A stretch of 56,289 bases of DNA, from positions 1-56,289 of the forward strand of contig CAJUHR010000032.1 of NCBI GenBank assembly GCA_910586255.1, given 5' to 3'. A program made the position numbers and the translations under genes. This DNA is from an uncultured Lachnospiraceae bacterium. Lineage in GTDB: Bacteria > Bacillota > Clostridia > Lachnospirales > Lachnospiraceae. Positions 22,569-30,997 of the stretch are shown here, piece after piece (the stretch's first letter is position 1; every line of letters begins with the position of its first letter). The notes below the pieces were generated by a model, which saw nothing but the letters and a program-made list of their open reading frames with translations, had not been told where the DNA came from and did not search any database.

Positions 22569-24242
22569 TTATTTCTTGTCCTGCTCTTTCTGGGCATCCT
22601 TGATTCTGTAGTAGTCTTCCATCTTCAGATTCAGGTGCACATATGAGTCAGGTTTTTGGTTGCTCAAGAGGCACACAGTCTCCACATGCCCAGTCTGCGG
22701 AAACATATCCACCGCTCTCCCCCTCACCACCTGATAGCCATTTTCCACAAGCCACTTCAAGTCCCTGGCCAATGTAGCAGAATCACAGCTCACATACACA
22801 ATCCTCTTCGGCGCCATCCTTACTATAGTTTCCAGACATACCAAATCACATCCCTTCCGCGGAGGATCCACCACAATCACATCCGCACAAACATGATTTT
22901 TCTCAAATTGCTCCGGCAAAACCGCCTCCGCTTTGCCTGTAAAAAATTCCACATTTTCGATTCCGTTCAGCTTTGCATTTTCGCGGGCATCCCCAATTGC
23001 CTCAGGAACGATCTCCACACCGCAAACCTTTCTGGCCTTTTGAGCCAAAAACAAAGAGATTGTTCCAATCCCGCAGTACAGATCCCACACCGTTTCCGTC
23101 CCTGTCAGTCCGGCATATTCCAATGCTGTTTTATATAGTTTTTCTGTCTGAACCGGATTTACCTGATAAAAGGAAAGCGGGGAAATCCTGTATTGTATGG
23201 ATCCGATAAAATCCGTTATGACTCCCGGGCCATAAAGATTGATAATTTTCTTTCCAAGGATCACATTGGTTTTCTCTCTGTTGACACTGCACACAATTGT
23301 TTTAACATGAGCACCTTGATCTGCCCTGTTTTGTTTCTTTTCTTCTTCCATTTTCTTGGGGTCAAACAGGCCCGTCAGCCGTTTTATCAAAATATCAACT
23401 GCTTTTAGCTCTCTTACGCTTCCATTGATCACCAGGCATATCATTATCTGACCGGTCCTGAATCCTTTCCGAATCAGCACATGGCGTACCAGGCCTGTAT
23501 GGCTTTCCTCATCATAAGGCATAATGTTATATTCCTTCATATATTCCCGAATACACGACAAAATAATTGTATTTTCAGGAACTCCCAGCATACAGCTTTC
23601 ACTCTCAATAATATGGTGAGTTCTGCCTGCGTAGAATCCCGTAATAATCCCTTCATTCCGATTTTTTCCAAATGGAAATTGAGCTTTATTTCTGTAATGC
23701 CAGGGATTCTCCATCTCTACAATCGGTTCAAATAACTCTCCCACATTTATCCCGCCGATTCTCAACAGATTGTTGCGAACCTTATTTTCTTTAAAACGAA
23801 GTTGTTCCTGATAACTCATTGCCTGAAGCTGGCAGCCTCCACAGCTGCGGGCAACCGAACAAAGGGGCAGGACGCGATGAGGAGATGGCTCCAGAACCTT
23901 CAACAACCTGGCAAAACCATAGGTTCTTTTTACTTTCATCACTTTTGCTTCTACCAAATCTCCGATTACTGCATCCTTTATAAACCAAATAAAGCTGTTT
24001 ACCTTGCCAATTCCCTCACCGTTATCACTCATATCTGAGATTCTTACCTGAAATATTGCGTTTTTCTCCAGCTGTGTACCTTCCAAATTCCAATTTTCCA
24101 CCCTTATGTTTTTCTTCTTCATATTCTCCTGTTTCATATTTTCCGAATTTGCATCCTCCGACTTCACATTTTTCAAATTTATATTACCAAGCTTCGCTTT
24201 CTTCCTCTCGGCACCTCTTTGCTTCACTTTCTCCGATCTCAC
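22569..24242 (-). CDS. rlmD: 23S rRNA (uracil-5-)-methyltransferase, RlmD/RumA type
   Basis: The protein methylates a uracil of 23S rRNA using S-adenosylmethionine. It has the N-terminal TRAM region, an iron-sulphur cysteine set (LCSVARSCGGCQLQ), SAM motif WDLYCGIGTISLFLA, VVDPPRKGCD, and the catalytic cysteine in IVYVSCDSATLARDL. The normal end of the family is the conserved TGHVETVCLLS; here about 30 more residues follow (starting NQKPDSYVHLNL and MEDYYRIKDA). The true start is uncertain: the 557-residue frame begins at 24242, but ATG codons at 24137 and 24122 follow repeat-derived ribosome binding sites, and the first 40 residues are low-complexity. The accessory element lies directly downstream. 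Confidence 0.9.
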   Translation of the reverse strand: MRSEKVKQRGAERKKAKLGNINLKNVKSEDANSENMKQENMKKKNIRVENWNLEGTQLEKNAIFQVRISDMSDNGEGIGKVNSFIWFIKDAVIGDLVEAKVMKVKRTYGFARLLKVLEPSPHRVLPLCSVARSCGGCQLQAMSYQEQLRFKENKVRNNLLRIGGINVGELFEPIVEMENPWHYRNKAQFPFGKNRNEGIITGFYAGRTHHIIESESCMLGVPENTIILSCIREYMKEYNIMPYDEESHTGLVRHVLIRKGFRTGQIMICLVINGSVRELKAVDILIKRLTGLFDPKKMEEEKKQNRADQGAHVKTIVCSVNREKTNVILGKKIINLYGPGVITDFIGSIQYRISPLSFYQVNPVQTEKLYKTALEYAGLTGTETVWDLYCGIGTISLFLAQKARKVCGVEIVPEAIGDARENAKLNGIENVEFFTGKAEAVLPEQFEKNHVCADVIVVDPPRKGCDLVCLETIVRMAPKRIVYVSCDSATLARDLKWLVENGYQVVRGRAVDMFPQTGHVETVCLLSNQKPDSYVHLNLKMEDYYRIKDAQKEQDKK

Positions 24243-24345
24243 ATTTTTAAATCAGACTTTCTGCCCCTTCACACTTCTTGACTCTTCTTTTCAATCACCT
24301 CATATCTCCCAGCTTTCCATTCTTTCACTTCACATCTCCTGATCT
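24117..24345 (-). repeat. Degenerate GGAGAT(A/G)TGAAG repeats upstream of and within the 5' end of rlmD
   Basis: The minus strand is almost purely purine over about 230 bases and repeats a short phrase resembling GGAGATATGAAG. Plus-strand copies include CTTCATATTCTCC (24117), TTTCATATTTTCC (24132), CTTCACATTTTTC (24162), CTTCACTTTCTCC (24222), CTTCACACTTCTT (near 24268), CCTCATATCTCCC (near 24299) and CTTCACATCTCCT (near 24329). Each unit contains a ribosome-binding-like GGAG next to ATG or GTG. The spacing is irregular. Confidence 0.6.
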
Positions 24346-24933
24346 TTTTTGCTTCTCATTCTAACCTCTGCTCTCTCCATCTTATCTTTACATCTTCCCA
24401 CTGGAATCTCCCCATTTATCGCCAAAATATCTCCATACCCAAATCTCCAATAAAATATCCCATATAATAGCCAAAAACTCATCTAAGTCTTTGCCTGTAA
24501 TTCTTTACCTGTAATATTAATTCCTGACAATTTCTTCCATAAAATGTTAGATTTTCTTCCTTTATTTTCTATTTCTTTTATAAACCGCACAAACTTTAGA
24601 CACAATTATCGGTTATTCTATATATGTGATGCAAAACAGAACAAATACAGCTTTCAAGCATCAAAAATGCATCACAAATAATGAACATTCGGTTCGTTAT
24701 TCCTTACATACAGAACCCGGCGGCACAATGCGCGCAACCGTTGCCGGGTTCGCCTAAAAAACCGTTGTTTCTCCGTCCAAATTTTCCTTTTAGGAAACGG
24801 CGGGCAGCTATTCAGCCTGACAAAAAGGATACAGTGACAAATATGACAATAGCTGAAGCCATGGACAGAAACACTTTACATAGATAGTTACCAGTATTGG
24901 TCCGGTTATTTGCCAAACGACAGGCTACCTCCT
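24346..24933. other. Long intergenic region with two perfect inverted repeats and no convincing gene
   Basis: This stretch between the yhaM terminator and the rlmD repeat zone is AT-rich on the left. TGTGATGCA (24625-24633) and TGCATCACA (24668-24676) form a 9-bp inverted repeat. GAACCCGGC (24713-24721) and GCCGGGTTC (24743-24751) form a GC-rich 9-bp stem with a loop containing GCGCGC. TTTCCTTTTAGGAAA lies nearby. No known riboswitch signature was recognised. A 68-residue frame from 24681 has no ribosome binding site and is not called. Confidence 0.5.
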
Positions 24934-24994
24934 AAAAAGAACTGCCGCAAAATTTTAAGGCCTGACACTTTAAAATTTTGCGGCAGTTCTTTTT
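24934..24994. terminator. Very strong bidirectional terminator after yhaM
   Basis: Arms of 25 bases (24934-24958 and 24970-24994) are perfect reverse complements with an 11-base loop. The outer part is AAAAAGAACTGCCGCA on one side and its mirror ending in TTCTTTTT on the other, so it can end transcription in both directions. It lies 44 bases beyond the yhaM stop codon. Confidence 0.9.
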
Positions 24995-25037
24995 AAACAG
25001 CTTTTAGCGGTTTCCTTTTTGTTATTCTAAAGATAGC

Positions 25038-25985
25038 CTACTCCTCTGTAGTTCTGCGAATATTGGTCTCTAAAAGCCGGTTATATCCCAACCATCCCAT
25101 ATTAGCCCCGGCTCCCCGCAGGGCCTCAATCATGGTCTCCATTTTTGCATCGGTATTGTCTGCAAAATTCAGGGCCATAGCCTCCAAAATTGCCGGTTTC
25201 TTGGGCGAACCATACTCTAGCTCTCCGTGATGGGCCAGAATACAATGTTTTAACTCTGTTGCCAGACGCTCCGGAAAACCAGGTATAACGCGAATCCGGT
25301 CACGGATCATCTCTGTCCCAATAATGATATGTCCTAAAAGCTGTCCGTCATCTGTATAGTCATTCTCAGGAAAAGCTGAAAGCTCCCGGGTTTTTCCGAT
25401 ATCATGAAAAACTGCGGCTGTCAGCAAAAGATCCCGATTCAGCATGGGATAGGCCTCAGCAAAATAACTGCACATTTTCGCCACACTCAAGGTATGCTCC
25501 AACAGTCCGCCCACAAAACCATGGTGAACACTTTTGGCTGCACTGTGGAATCGAAATGCCTTGATAAAAGCCGAATCCTCCACAAAATAGCTTTCCACCA
25601 GCTTTTTCAAGTAAGGATTCTTGATTGTTGCAATGATTGCCAACAGACTTTTGTACATCTCATCCACATTCTTTGTGGAAACCGGCAGATAATTCTCTGG
25701 CATATATTCTCCCTCATCCGCCCTGCGAATCCTCTCTATGTTCAGCTGGTTAGCGCCCATAAACACACTTACATCTCCATCCACCCGCACATAATCCATA
25801 GCCTCAAATGTTCCTACGCCGGGGGAATTAAGATTCCAGATTTTAGCATCCACCATACCTGTTTTATCCTGTAAAAGAAGACGCCCATACTCCTTTCCGT
25901 TCTTGGTCAGTGCAATCTGCTTACTTTTGCACAGATAAACCTCCGAAATCCGCATACCTTCCCGCAAGCTGTCAATATATTTCAT
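25038..25985 (-). CDS. yhaM: 3'-5' exoribonuclease of the YhaM family
   Basis: This is a 315-residue protein. The N-terminal 100 residues form an OB-fold nucleic-acid-binding domain (QIALTKNGKEYGRLLLQDKT, VDAKIWNL), and the rest is an HD phosphohydrolase domain with the metal ligands in HHGFVGGLLEHTLSVAKM, LTAAVFHDIGK and CILAHHGELEYGSPK. YhaM is a 3'-5' exoribonuclease of Firmicutes that trims short single-stranded RNA ends. It is full length. It is expressed on the minus strand, ends at a strong terminator, and starts about 80 bases after the stop of the HtrA-like gene. Confidence 0.9.
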   Translation of the reverse strand: MKYIDSLREGMRISEVYLCKSKQIALTKNGKEYGRLLLQDKTGMVDAKIWNLNSPGVGTFEAMDYVRVDGDVSVFMGANQLNIERIRRADEGEYMPENYLPVSTKNVDEMYKSLLAIIATIKNPYLKKLVESYFVEDSAFIKAFRFHSAAKSVHHGFVGGLLEHTLSVAKMCSYFAEAYPMLNRDLLLTAAVFHDIGKTRELSAFPENDYTDDGQLLGHIIIGTEMIRDRIRVIPGFPERLATELKHCILAHHGELEYGSPKKPAILEAMALNFADNTDAKMETMIEALRGAGANMGWLGYNRLLETNIRRTTEE

Positions 25986-26064
25986 GTTGTTTTCCTTCTC
26001 TTTTTTATTTATGGAGTAGCAGTTCAGATAACCCTTGAACTGTTACTTTATGGGTAACCGTTCC

Positions 26065-27408
26065 TTACCTTGCTCCCACGGTCACCTGAAATTCAAGCTC
26101 CGCATATTGATCTCTTCCATTGCGCTGCACCACCACATGAATCAGTCTGCCGCACTCTAAGTTATCTACTATACTCTGAAAATCCTTCATCGTGACAATC
26201 TTCCGGCCATCTACATAAGTAATAATGTCGCCATTCTGTATCCCTGCACTGTATGCCGGGCGGTCAGTCACGGAATTGAGCACATAGATCCCATGAGGAA
26301 GTCCCTGAGATGCCATAGTCTCAGATACCTCCTGGCCTTCAATGCCAAAGCAGGGAGCAGCCAACCCGTTGGTGAGATTTTCCAGGATCCCTTTATAGTC
26401 TGAAATTCCCATTGCCATGGTCATATTTCCATTTTCCCCATTCTCATCCGGCTTCATCACCCATCCGATCAGTTCTCCGGAGGTATTTACCAGAAATGTT
26501 CCTCCTTCGGCATCTGAGCTGATCCGGGCGTACAATACCCGAGTAATCTGATCTACCATCTGTACATTTTTCTTAATATAAGAAACAAAACCATAGTCCA
26601 CAGAACGGGCTATCCCGGCAGGACTTCCCATAGCAATAATCAGATCTCCCTCACGAACAAGATATGAATTTCCCAATACCAGCGGCTCCACCTCTTTCAA
26701 TGTTTCCTCGCCGATCTCACCTGCATTGACACTTACAATTGCCATACCGGATATGGTATCCTGCTGCTTCATATGGCCATTGACCTCCACCCCGTCAGCA
26801 AAGGTCACCTTGATAGAATCTGCCTGCTGCACCGCTGCCTCCGGAGTCAGTACCAATAGTTCCTGGCTTGTGGCGGCAATAATTACACCTGAATACAAAC
26901 CAGTGGTCTCCACCGGATTGTCAAACCAATCCACCTCCTGCTGGACGGAATGTACAATCACAATTCCCTTGGAAGCCGTCTGTACCTGCTGACGCAAACT
27001 GGAAAACAAGGCGCTAAGATCCTCCACTGTAAATCTGTAATTTTCAATTGTATTGCGGACAATCTTCTCCACAGACTCACTTTCTGCCGCTGCCTGAGAT
27101 TCATCTTGGCTCTCATCCACAGTCTCTTTTTCCTGGATCTCGGCTTCTGTAGATACCTCAGCAGGTTCGTCTTTAGGAATGGAAATTCTGGGCTCTGCAG
27201 GCGCTGTCTCTTCCCCTAGGAACTTTGAAACCAAAGGACGGCAAACTGCAAAGCTAACCCCTGCCACGCCTCCAAACAAGGCAGCAGCTAAAAGCAGAAG
27301 TATTGCCCGTCTTGCCAACTGTTGCTTTGTCAATGGTTGCTTTACGATCTTTTCCGTAATAAAGTGCCTCTTTCCCGGTTCCTTTTTTGGTTCTTGTACT
27401 CCAGACAT
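26065..27408 (-). CDS. HtrA-like membrane protein with PDZ domain and inactive protease domain
   Basis: This is a 447-residue protein. A cytoplasmic basic N-terminus is followed by one membrane span (residues 34-57, AILLLLAAALFGGVAGVSFA), a Glu/Ser-rich linker (65-115), a chymotrypsin-fold domain (about 145-345) and a PDZ domain (about 352-440, SAGIQNGDIITYVDGRKIVT). All three catalytic residues of HtrA proteases are replaced: the histidine site reads VLTPEAAV (A191), the aspartate site reads ISGMAIV (G221), and the serine site reads DAEGGTFLV (E301). The fold landmarks around them remain. It is thus probably a pseudoprotease acting as a scaffold or peptide binder outside the membrane. Confidence 0.82.
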   Translation of the reverse strand: MSGVQEPKKEPGKRHFITEKIVKQPLTKQQLARRAILLLLAAALFGGVAGVSFAVCRPLVSKFLGEETAPAEPRISIPKDEPAEVSTEAEIQEKETVDESQDESQAAAESESVEKIVRNTIENYRFTVEDLSALFSSLRQQVQTASKGIVIVHSVQQEVDWFDNPVETTGLYSGVIIAATSQELLVLTPEAAVQQADSIKVTFADGVEVNGHMKQQDTISGMAIVSVNAGEIGEETLKEVEPLVLGNSYLVREGDLIIAMGSPAGIARSVDYGFVSYIKKNVQMVDQITRVLYARISSDAEGGTFLVNTSGELIGWVMKPDENGENGNMTMAMGISDYKGILENLTNGLAAPCFGIEGQEVSETMASQGLPHGIYVLNSVTDRPAYSAGIQNGDIITYVDGRKIVTMKDFQSIVDNLECGRLIHVVVQRNGRDQYAELEFQVTVGAR

Positions 27409-27652
27409 CCCGAACCTCCTCCTTATGTACCACCTCTGCGCTACAAAACCATACTCACCCCACAGGATATCCCCAAAAAGACTTACTCCTATTATAAGGT
27501 TCTTCCGTCAAATGTGCAAGAAAAAGTTACCATTCACCGATGTTCTCAGTAACTCTAATAGCAAAAACTTCGGTTTGCCGAAAACCCGGGGGTTTCACAA
27601 GATATTAAAATGTGATATACTCTAGGAAAAATAACTATCCCCATCCTCCCAT

Positions 27653-27751
27653 GCACATGGGCAAAGCCACACCGTCATTCCGCGCGCACATGAGTAAAAC
27701 CAAGGAGTCATTACACATACACATGCACAAAACTAACCAATCATTATAGAA
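27653..27751 (+). repeat. Three 33-bp degenerate tandem repeats before mutS2
   Basis: Units start at 27653, 27686 and 27719, each exactly 33 bases. All three share CACATG at positions 2-7, AAA at 11-13 and TCATT at 22-27 of the unit. Unit 1 opens GCACATGGGCAAAGCCA, unit 2 GCACATGAGTAAAACCA, unit 3 ACACATGCACAAAACTA. The array ends 16 bases before the mutS2 start codon, so it forms most of the 5' leader if the promoter is near 27,600-27,625. Confidence 0.75.
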
Positions 27752-27766
27752 ATTTATGAGGAAATT

Positions 27767-30157
27767 ATGAACCAGAAATCACTAAAAACTTTAGAATATG
27801 AAAAGATAATCTCTCAGCTGACAGAATACGCTGCCTCTATTCCCGGCAAGCTTTTATGCCAGGAGCTAAAACCTTCCTCTGATTACGAAGAAATTTTACA
27901 GGCTCAGGCCGAGACCAGTGACGCTGTCAGCCGGATCCGCATGAAGGGCAGCTTATCCCTGACCGGTGTGCGGGATATCCGGGATTCTTTAAAGCGTCTG
28001 GAAATAGGCAGTACACTTAGTATTCCTGAGCTTTTATCTGTCAGCTCCGTGCTGACGGTAGCGGCCCGGGCCAAGTCCTACGGCCGCCATGAGGAGTCTG
28101 ATGAGCTTGAGGACGATTCTCTTGATGAGATGTTTCGCGATTTAGAGCCTCTTACCCCGGTCAACAATGAGATCAAACGCTGTATTATTTCCGAGGAGGA
28201 GGTCAGCGATGATGCCAGCCCAGGACTTCACCGGGTCCGCCGTTCCATGAAGGGAATCAATGACCGGATTCATACCCAGTTAAACAGTATTCTTAATGCC
28301 AGCCGCACCTATCTTCAGGATGCGGTCATTACCATGAGGGACGGACGTTACTGTCTGCCTGTCCGGGCGGAATATAAAAATCAGGTGGCCGGTATGATCC
28401 ACGACCAGTCGGCCACCGGTTCCACCCTGTTTGTGGAGCCTATGGCAATCATTCAGCTGAACAATGAGCTGCGCACTCTGGAAATCCAGGAAAGCAAAGA
28501 GATTGAGGCTGTTCTTGCAGATCTCAGCAACCGGCTTGCCCCCTACACGGAAAGCCTGAAAATCAATCTGGAGATTTTAGCCCGGCTGGACTTTATTTTT
28601 GCCAAGGCCGCCCTGTCCCGCCATTACAAATGCAGCGAGCCCAGATTCAATCAGGAGGGACGGATTCACATTAAGGACGGACGCCATCCTCTTTTAGATG
28701 CCCAAAAGGTCGTCCCCGTCACCGTATGGCTGGGGGATACCTTTGATCTTCTTATCGTTACGGGGCCTAATACAGGCGGCAAGACCGTCTCCTTAAAAAC
28801 AGTGGGACTGTTTACCCTGATGGGACAGGCAGGCCTTCACATACCTGCATTTGAGGGCTCTGAGCTTGCGGTTTTTGATGATATTTTTGCAGATATCGGA
28901 GACGAACAGAGCATAGAGCAGAGTCTGAGTACCTTTTCCGCTCATATGACGAATATTGTTGATATTCTGTCTAAGGCTGACAGCCGCTCCCTGTGCCTGT
29001 TTGACGAACTGGGCGCCGGAACCGATCCTACCGAAGGAGCAGCTCTTGCCATGGCAATCCTGAATTTTCTGCACAACATGAAATGCCGGACCATGGCCAC
29101 CACTCACTACAGTGAGCTAAAAATATATGCCTTAAGTACAGACGGTGTGGAGAATGCCTGCTGCGAATTTGATGTCCGCACCCTTCGCCCTACCTACCGT
29201 CTTCTGATCGGTATTCCCGGCAAGAGCAATGCCTTCGCCATCTCTCAAAAGCTGGGTCTGCCGGATTATATTATCAATGATGCCAAAAGCCGGATTGAGG
29301 CAGAGGACGAAGCCTTTGAGGATATTATCAGCCGCCTGGAGGAAAGCCGGGTCACCATTGAAAAAGAGCGGAAGGAGATCCAGGTATACAAGGATGAGGT
29401 CAGCCGCCTGAAAGCCCGGTTAGAGCAAAAGGAAGAGCATTTTGACGAGCGGAAAGAAAAGATGATCCGCTCTGCCAATGAAGAGGCTCAGAAAATCCTC
29501 CGGGAAGCCAAGGAAACCGCTGACCGCACCATCAAAAATATCAACCGGTTTGCCTCTTCCTCCGGCGTAGATACCCGGGCGCTTGAGGCCGAGCGCGCCA
29601 AGCTGCGGGATAATCTGAAAAAGGTGGAGAGCAATCTTTCCTTAAAGCAGGAAAGTCATTCTCATAAGGCGATCAATCCCAAAACCCTGCGGGTAGGGGA
29701 CAGCGTGAGAGTTCTCTCCATGAACCTTAAAGGAACCATCAGTACTCTTCCAGATGCAAAAGGTAATCTTTTTGTTCAGATGGGCATACTTCGCTCCCAG
29801 GTAAATATCAACGACTTAGAGCTTCTGGAAGAAAGCTCTGTCAATGGCCCCGGCTTAAACGGACGCCGGAAAGGCTCCGGAAGCAGCAATATAAAAATGT
29901 CCAAATCTGCTTTAGTCTCCCCGGAGATCAATCTGCTGGGAATGACTGTAGATGAGGCAATACCGCTTATGGATAAATATCTTGACGATGCCTATATTGC
30001 CCATTTACAGCAGGTTCGGGTCGTTCACGGCAAGGGAACCGGAGCGCTGCGGGCCGGGATCCACAAACACTTAAAACGGGTAAAGATAGTTAAGGAATTT
30101 CATCTCGGTGAATTTGGAGAGGGGGATGCGGGAGTTACGATTGTTGTATTTAAATAA
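27767..30157 (+). CDS. mutS2: MutS2 family DNA/ribosome-associated ATPase and nuclease
   Basis: This is a 796-residue protein with the full MutS2 layout: N-terminal clamp and core helices, ATPase domain (Walker A TGPNTGGKTVSLKTVG; Walker B region LCLFDELGAGTDPTEGAALA), a long coiled coil (residues about 510-640), and a C-terminal Smr nuclease domain (INLLGMTVDEAIPLMDKYLD, VRVVHGKGTGALR). MutS2 proteins suppress recombination and, in Bacillus, rescue collided ribosomes by splitting them. It starts at ATG 27767 after TGAGGAAATT. It is followed 32 bases later by a response regulator in the same direction. Confidence 0.94.
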   Translation: MNQKSLKTLEYEKIISQLTEYAASIPGKLLCQELKPSSDYEEILQAQAETSDAVSRIRMKGSLSLTGVRDIRDSLKRLEIGSTLSIPELLSVSSVLTVAARAKSYGRHEESDELEDDSLDEMFRDLEPLTPVNNEIKRCIISEEEVSDDASPGLHRVRRSMKGINDRIHTQLNSILNASRTYLQDAVITMRDGRYCLPVRAEYKNQVAGMIHDQSATGSTLFVEPMAIIQLNNELRTLEIQESKEIEAVLADLSNRLAPYTESLKINLEILARLDFIFAKAALSRHYKCSEPRFNQEGRIHIKDGRHPLLDAQKVVPVTVWLGDTFDLLIVTGPNTGGKTVSLKTVGLFTLMGQAGLHIPAFEGSELAVFDDIFADIGDEQSIEQSLSTFSAHMTNIVDILSKADSRSLCLFDELGAGTDPTEGAALAMAILNFLHNMKCRTMATTHYSELKIYALSTDGVENACCEFDVRTLRPTYRLLIGIPGKSNAFAISQKLGLPDYIINDAKSRIEAEDEAFEDIISRLEESRVTIEKERKEIQVYKDEVSRLKARLEQKEEHFDERKEKMIRSANEEAQKILREAKETADRTIKNINRFASSSGVDTRALEAERAKLRDNLKKVESNLSLKQESHSHKAINPKTLRVGDSVRVLSMNLKGTISTLPDAKGNLFVQMGILRSQVNINDLELLEESSVNGPGLNGRRKGSGSSNIKMSKSALVSPEINLLGMTVDEAIPLMDKYLDDAYIAHLQQVRVVHGKGTGALRAGIHKHLKRVKIVKEFHLGEFGEGDAGVTIVVFK

Positions 30158-30189
30158 GTCTGGCAAAACGAAAAGGAGGAACAAAATTC

Positions 30190-30900
30190 ATGGCTGAAAA
30201 GCAACGGATTTTAATTGTAGATGATGACGAGAATATTGCTGAATTGATTTCGCTTTATCTTATAAAAGAATGTTACGAGACTACAACCGTCCATGACGGG
30301 GAGGCCGCCCTGCGGGTTTTTCCGGAGTTTAAGCCTAATCTTATCCTTCTTGATCTGATGCTGCCGGGCATTGACGGTTACCAGGTCTGTCGGGAGCTGC
30401 GGGCCACCTCCCAGGTGCCGATCATCATGCTCAGCGCTAAGGGAGAAATTTTCGACAAGGTGCTGGGACTGGAGTTAGGTGCCGATGATTATATGATCAA
30501 GCCCTTTGACTCCAAGGAGCTGGTAGCCCGTGTCAAAGCTGTCCTGCGCCGTTACCATGCGGTTCCGGCTCCCGCCGTCTCCTCCACCCAGCAGCAGGGA
30601 GACTATGTGGAATACCCGGATTTAATCGTCAATCTGACCAACTACTCAGTAACCTACTGCGGCCATTCCGTAGAGATGCCTCCCAAGGAGCTGGAGCTTT
30701 TGTACTTCCTTGCCTCCTCCCCCAACCAGGTCTTTACCCGGGAGCAGCTTTTGGACCACATCTGGGGATATGAGTATATCGGTGACACCCGCACGGTGGA
30801 TGTTCACATCAAACGTCTGCGGGCCAAGATAAAGGATCACGCCAACTGGGCACTGACTACCGTGTGGGGAATCGGATATAAATTTGAAGTGAAACGATAA
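30190..30900 (+). CDS. OmpR/PhoB-family response regulator
   Basis: This is a 236-residue two-component response regulator. The receiver domain has the acidic pocket (ILIVDDDENIAE), the phospho-acceptor aspartate in LILLDLMLPG and the conserved lysine in YMIKPFDSKELVARV. The C-terminal winged helix (MPPKELELLYFLASSPNQVF, RTVDVHIKRLRAKIKD, GIGYKFE) is of the OmpR type. The start follows AAAAGGAGGAACAAAATTC. It lies downstream of mutS2 and converges with the histidine kinase gene, from which it is separated by a hairpin. The kinase is its likely partner because no other two-component gene is near. Confidence 0.92.
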   Translation: MAEKQRILIVDDDENIAELISLYLIKECYETTTVHDGEAALRVFPEFKPNLILLDLMLPGIDGYQVCRELRATSQVPIIMLSAKGEIFDKVLGLELGADDYMIKPFDSKELVARVKAVLRRYHAVPAPAVSSTQQQGDYVEYPDLIVNLTNYSVTYCGHSVEMPPKELELLYFLASSPNQVFTREQLLDHIWGYEYIGDTRTVDVHIKRLRAKIKDHANWALTTVWGIGYKFEVKR

Positions 30901-30921
30901 TAGCAGCTACCATAAAATGTT

Positions 30922-30981
30922 TGATCCCCTCAGAAATTACTTAGTACATTGTTGCGCTAGCTGTAATTTCTGAAGGGATCA
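30922..30981. terminator. Hairpin between convergent response regulator and kinase genes
   Basis: The 19-base arms 30922-30940 and 30963-30981 pair with a single C-A mismatch (core CAGAAATTAC with GTAATTTCTG) around a 22-base loop. T-runs on both sides are poor, but position between two converging stop codons supports a bidirectional terminator. Confidence 0.7.
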
Positions 30982-30997
30982 TTCTCTGTCTGAACCA

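Noticed and set aside
24681..24887. 68-residue open frame in the gap between rlmD and yhaM
   Set aside because: No ribosome binding site, runs through an inverted repeat, and no recognisable motif or hydrophobic pattern.
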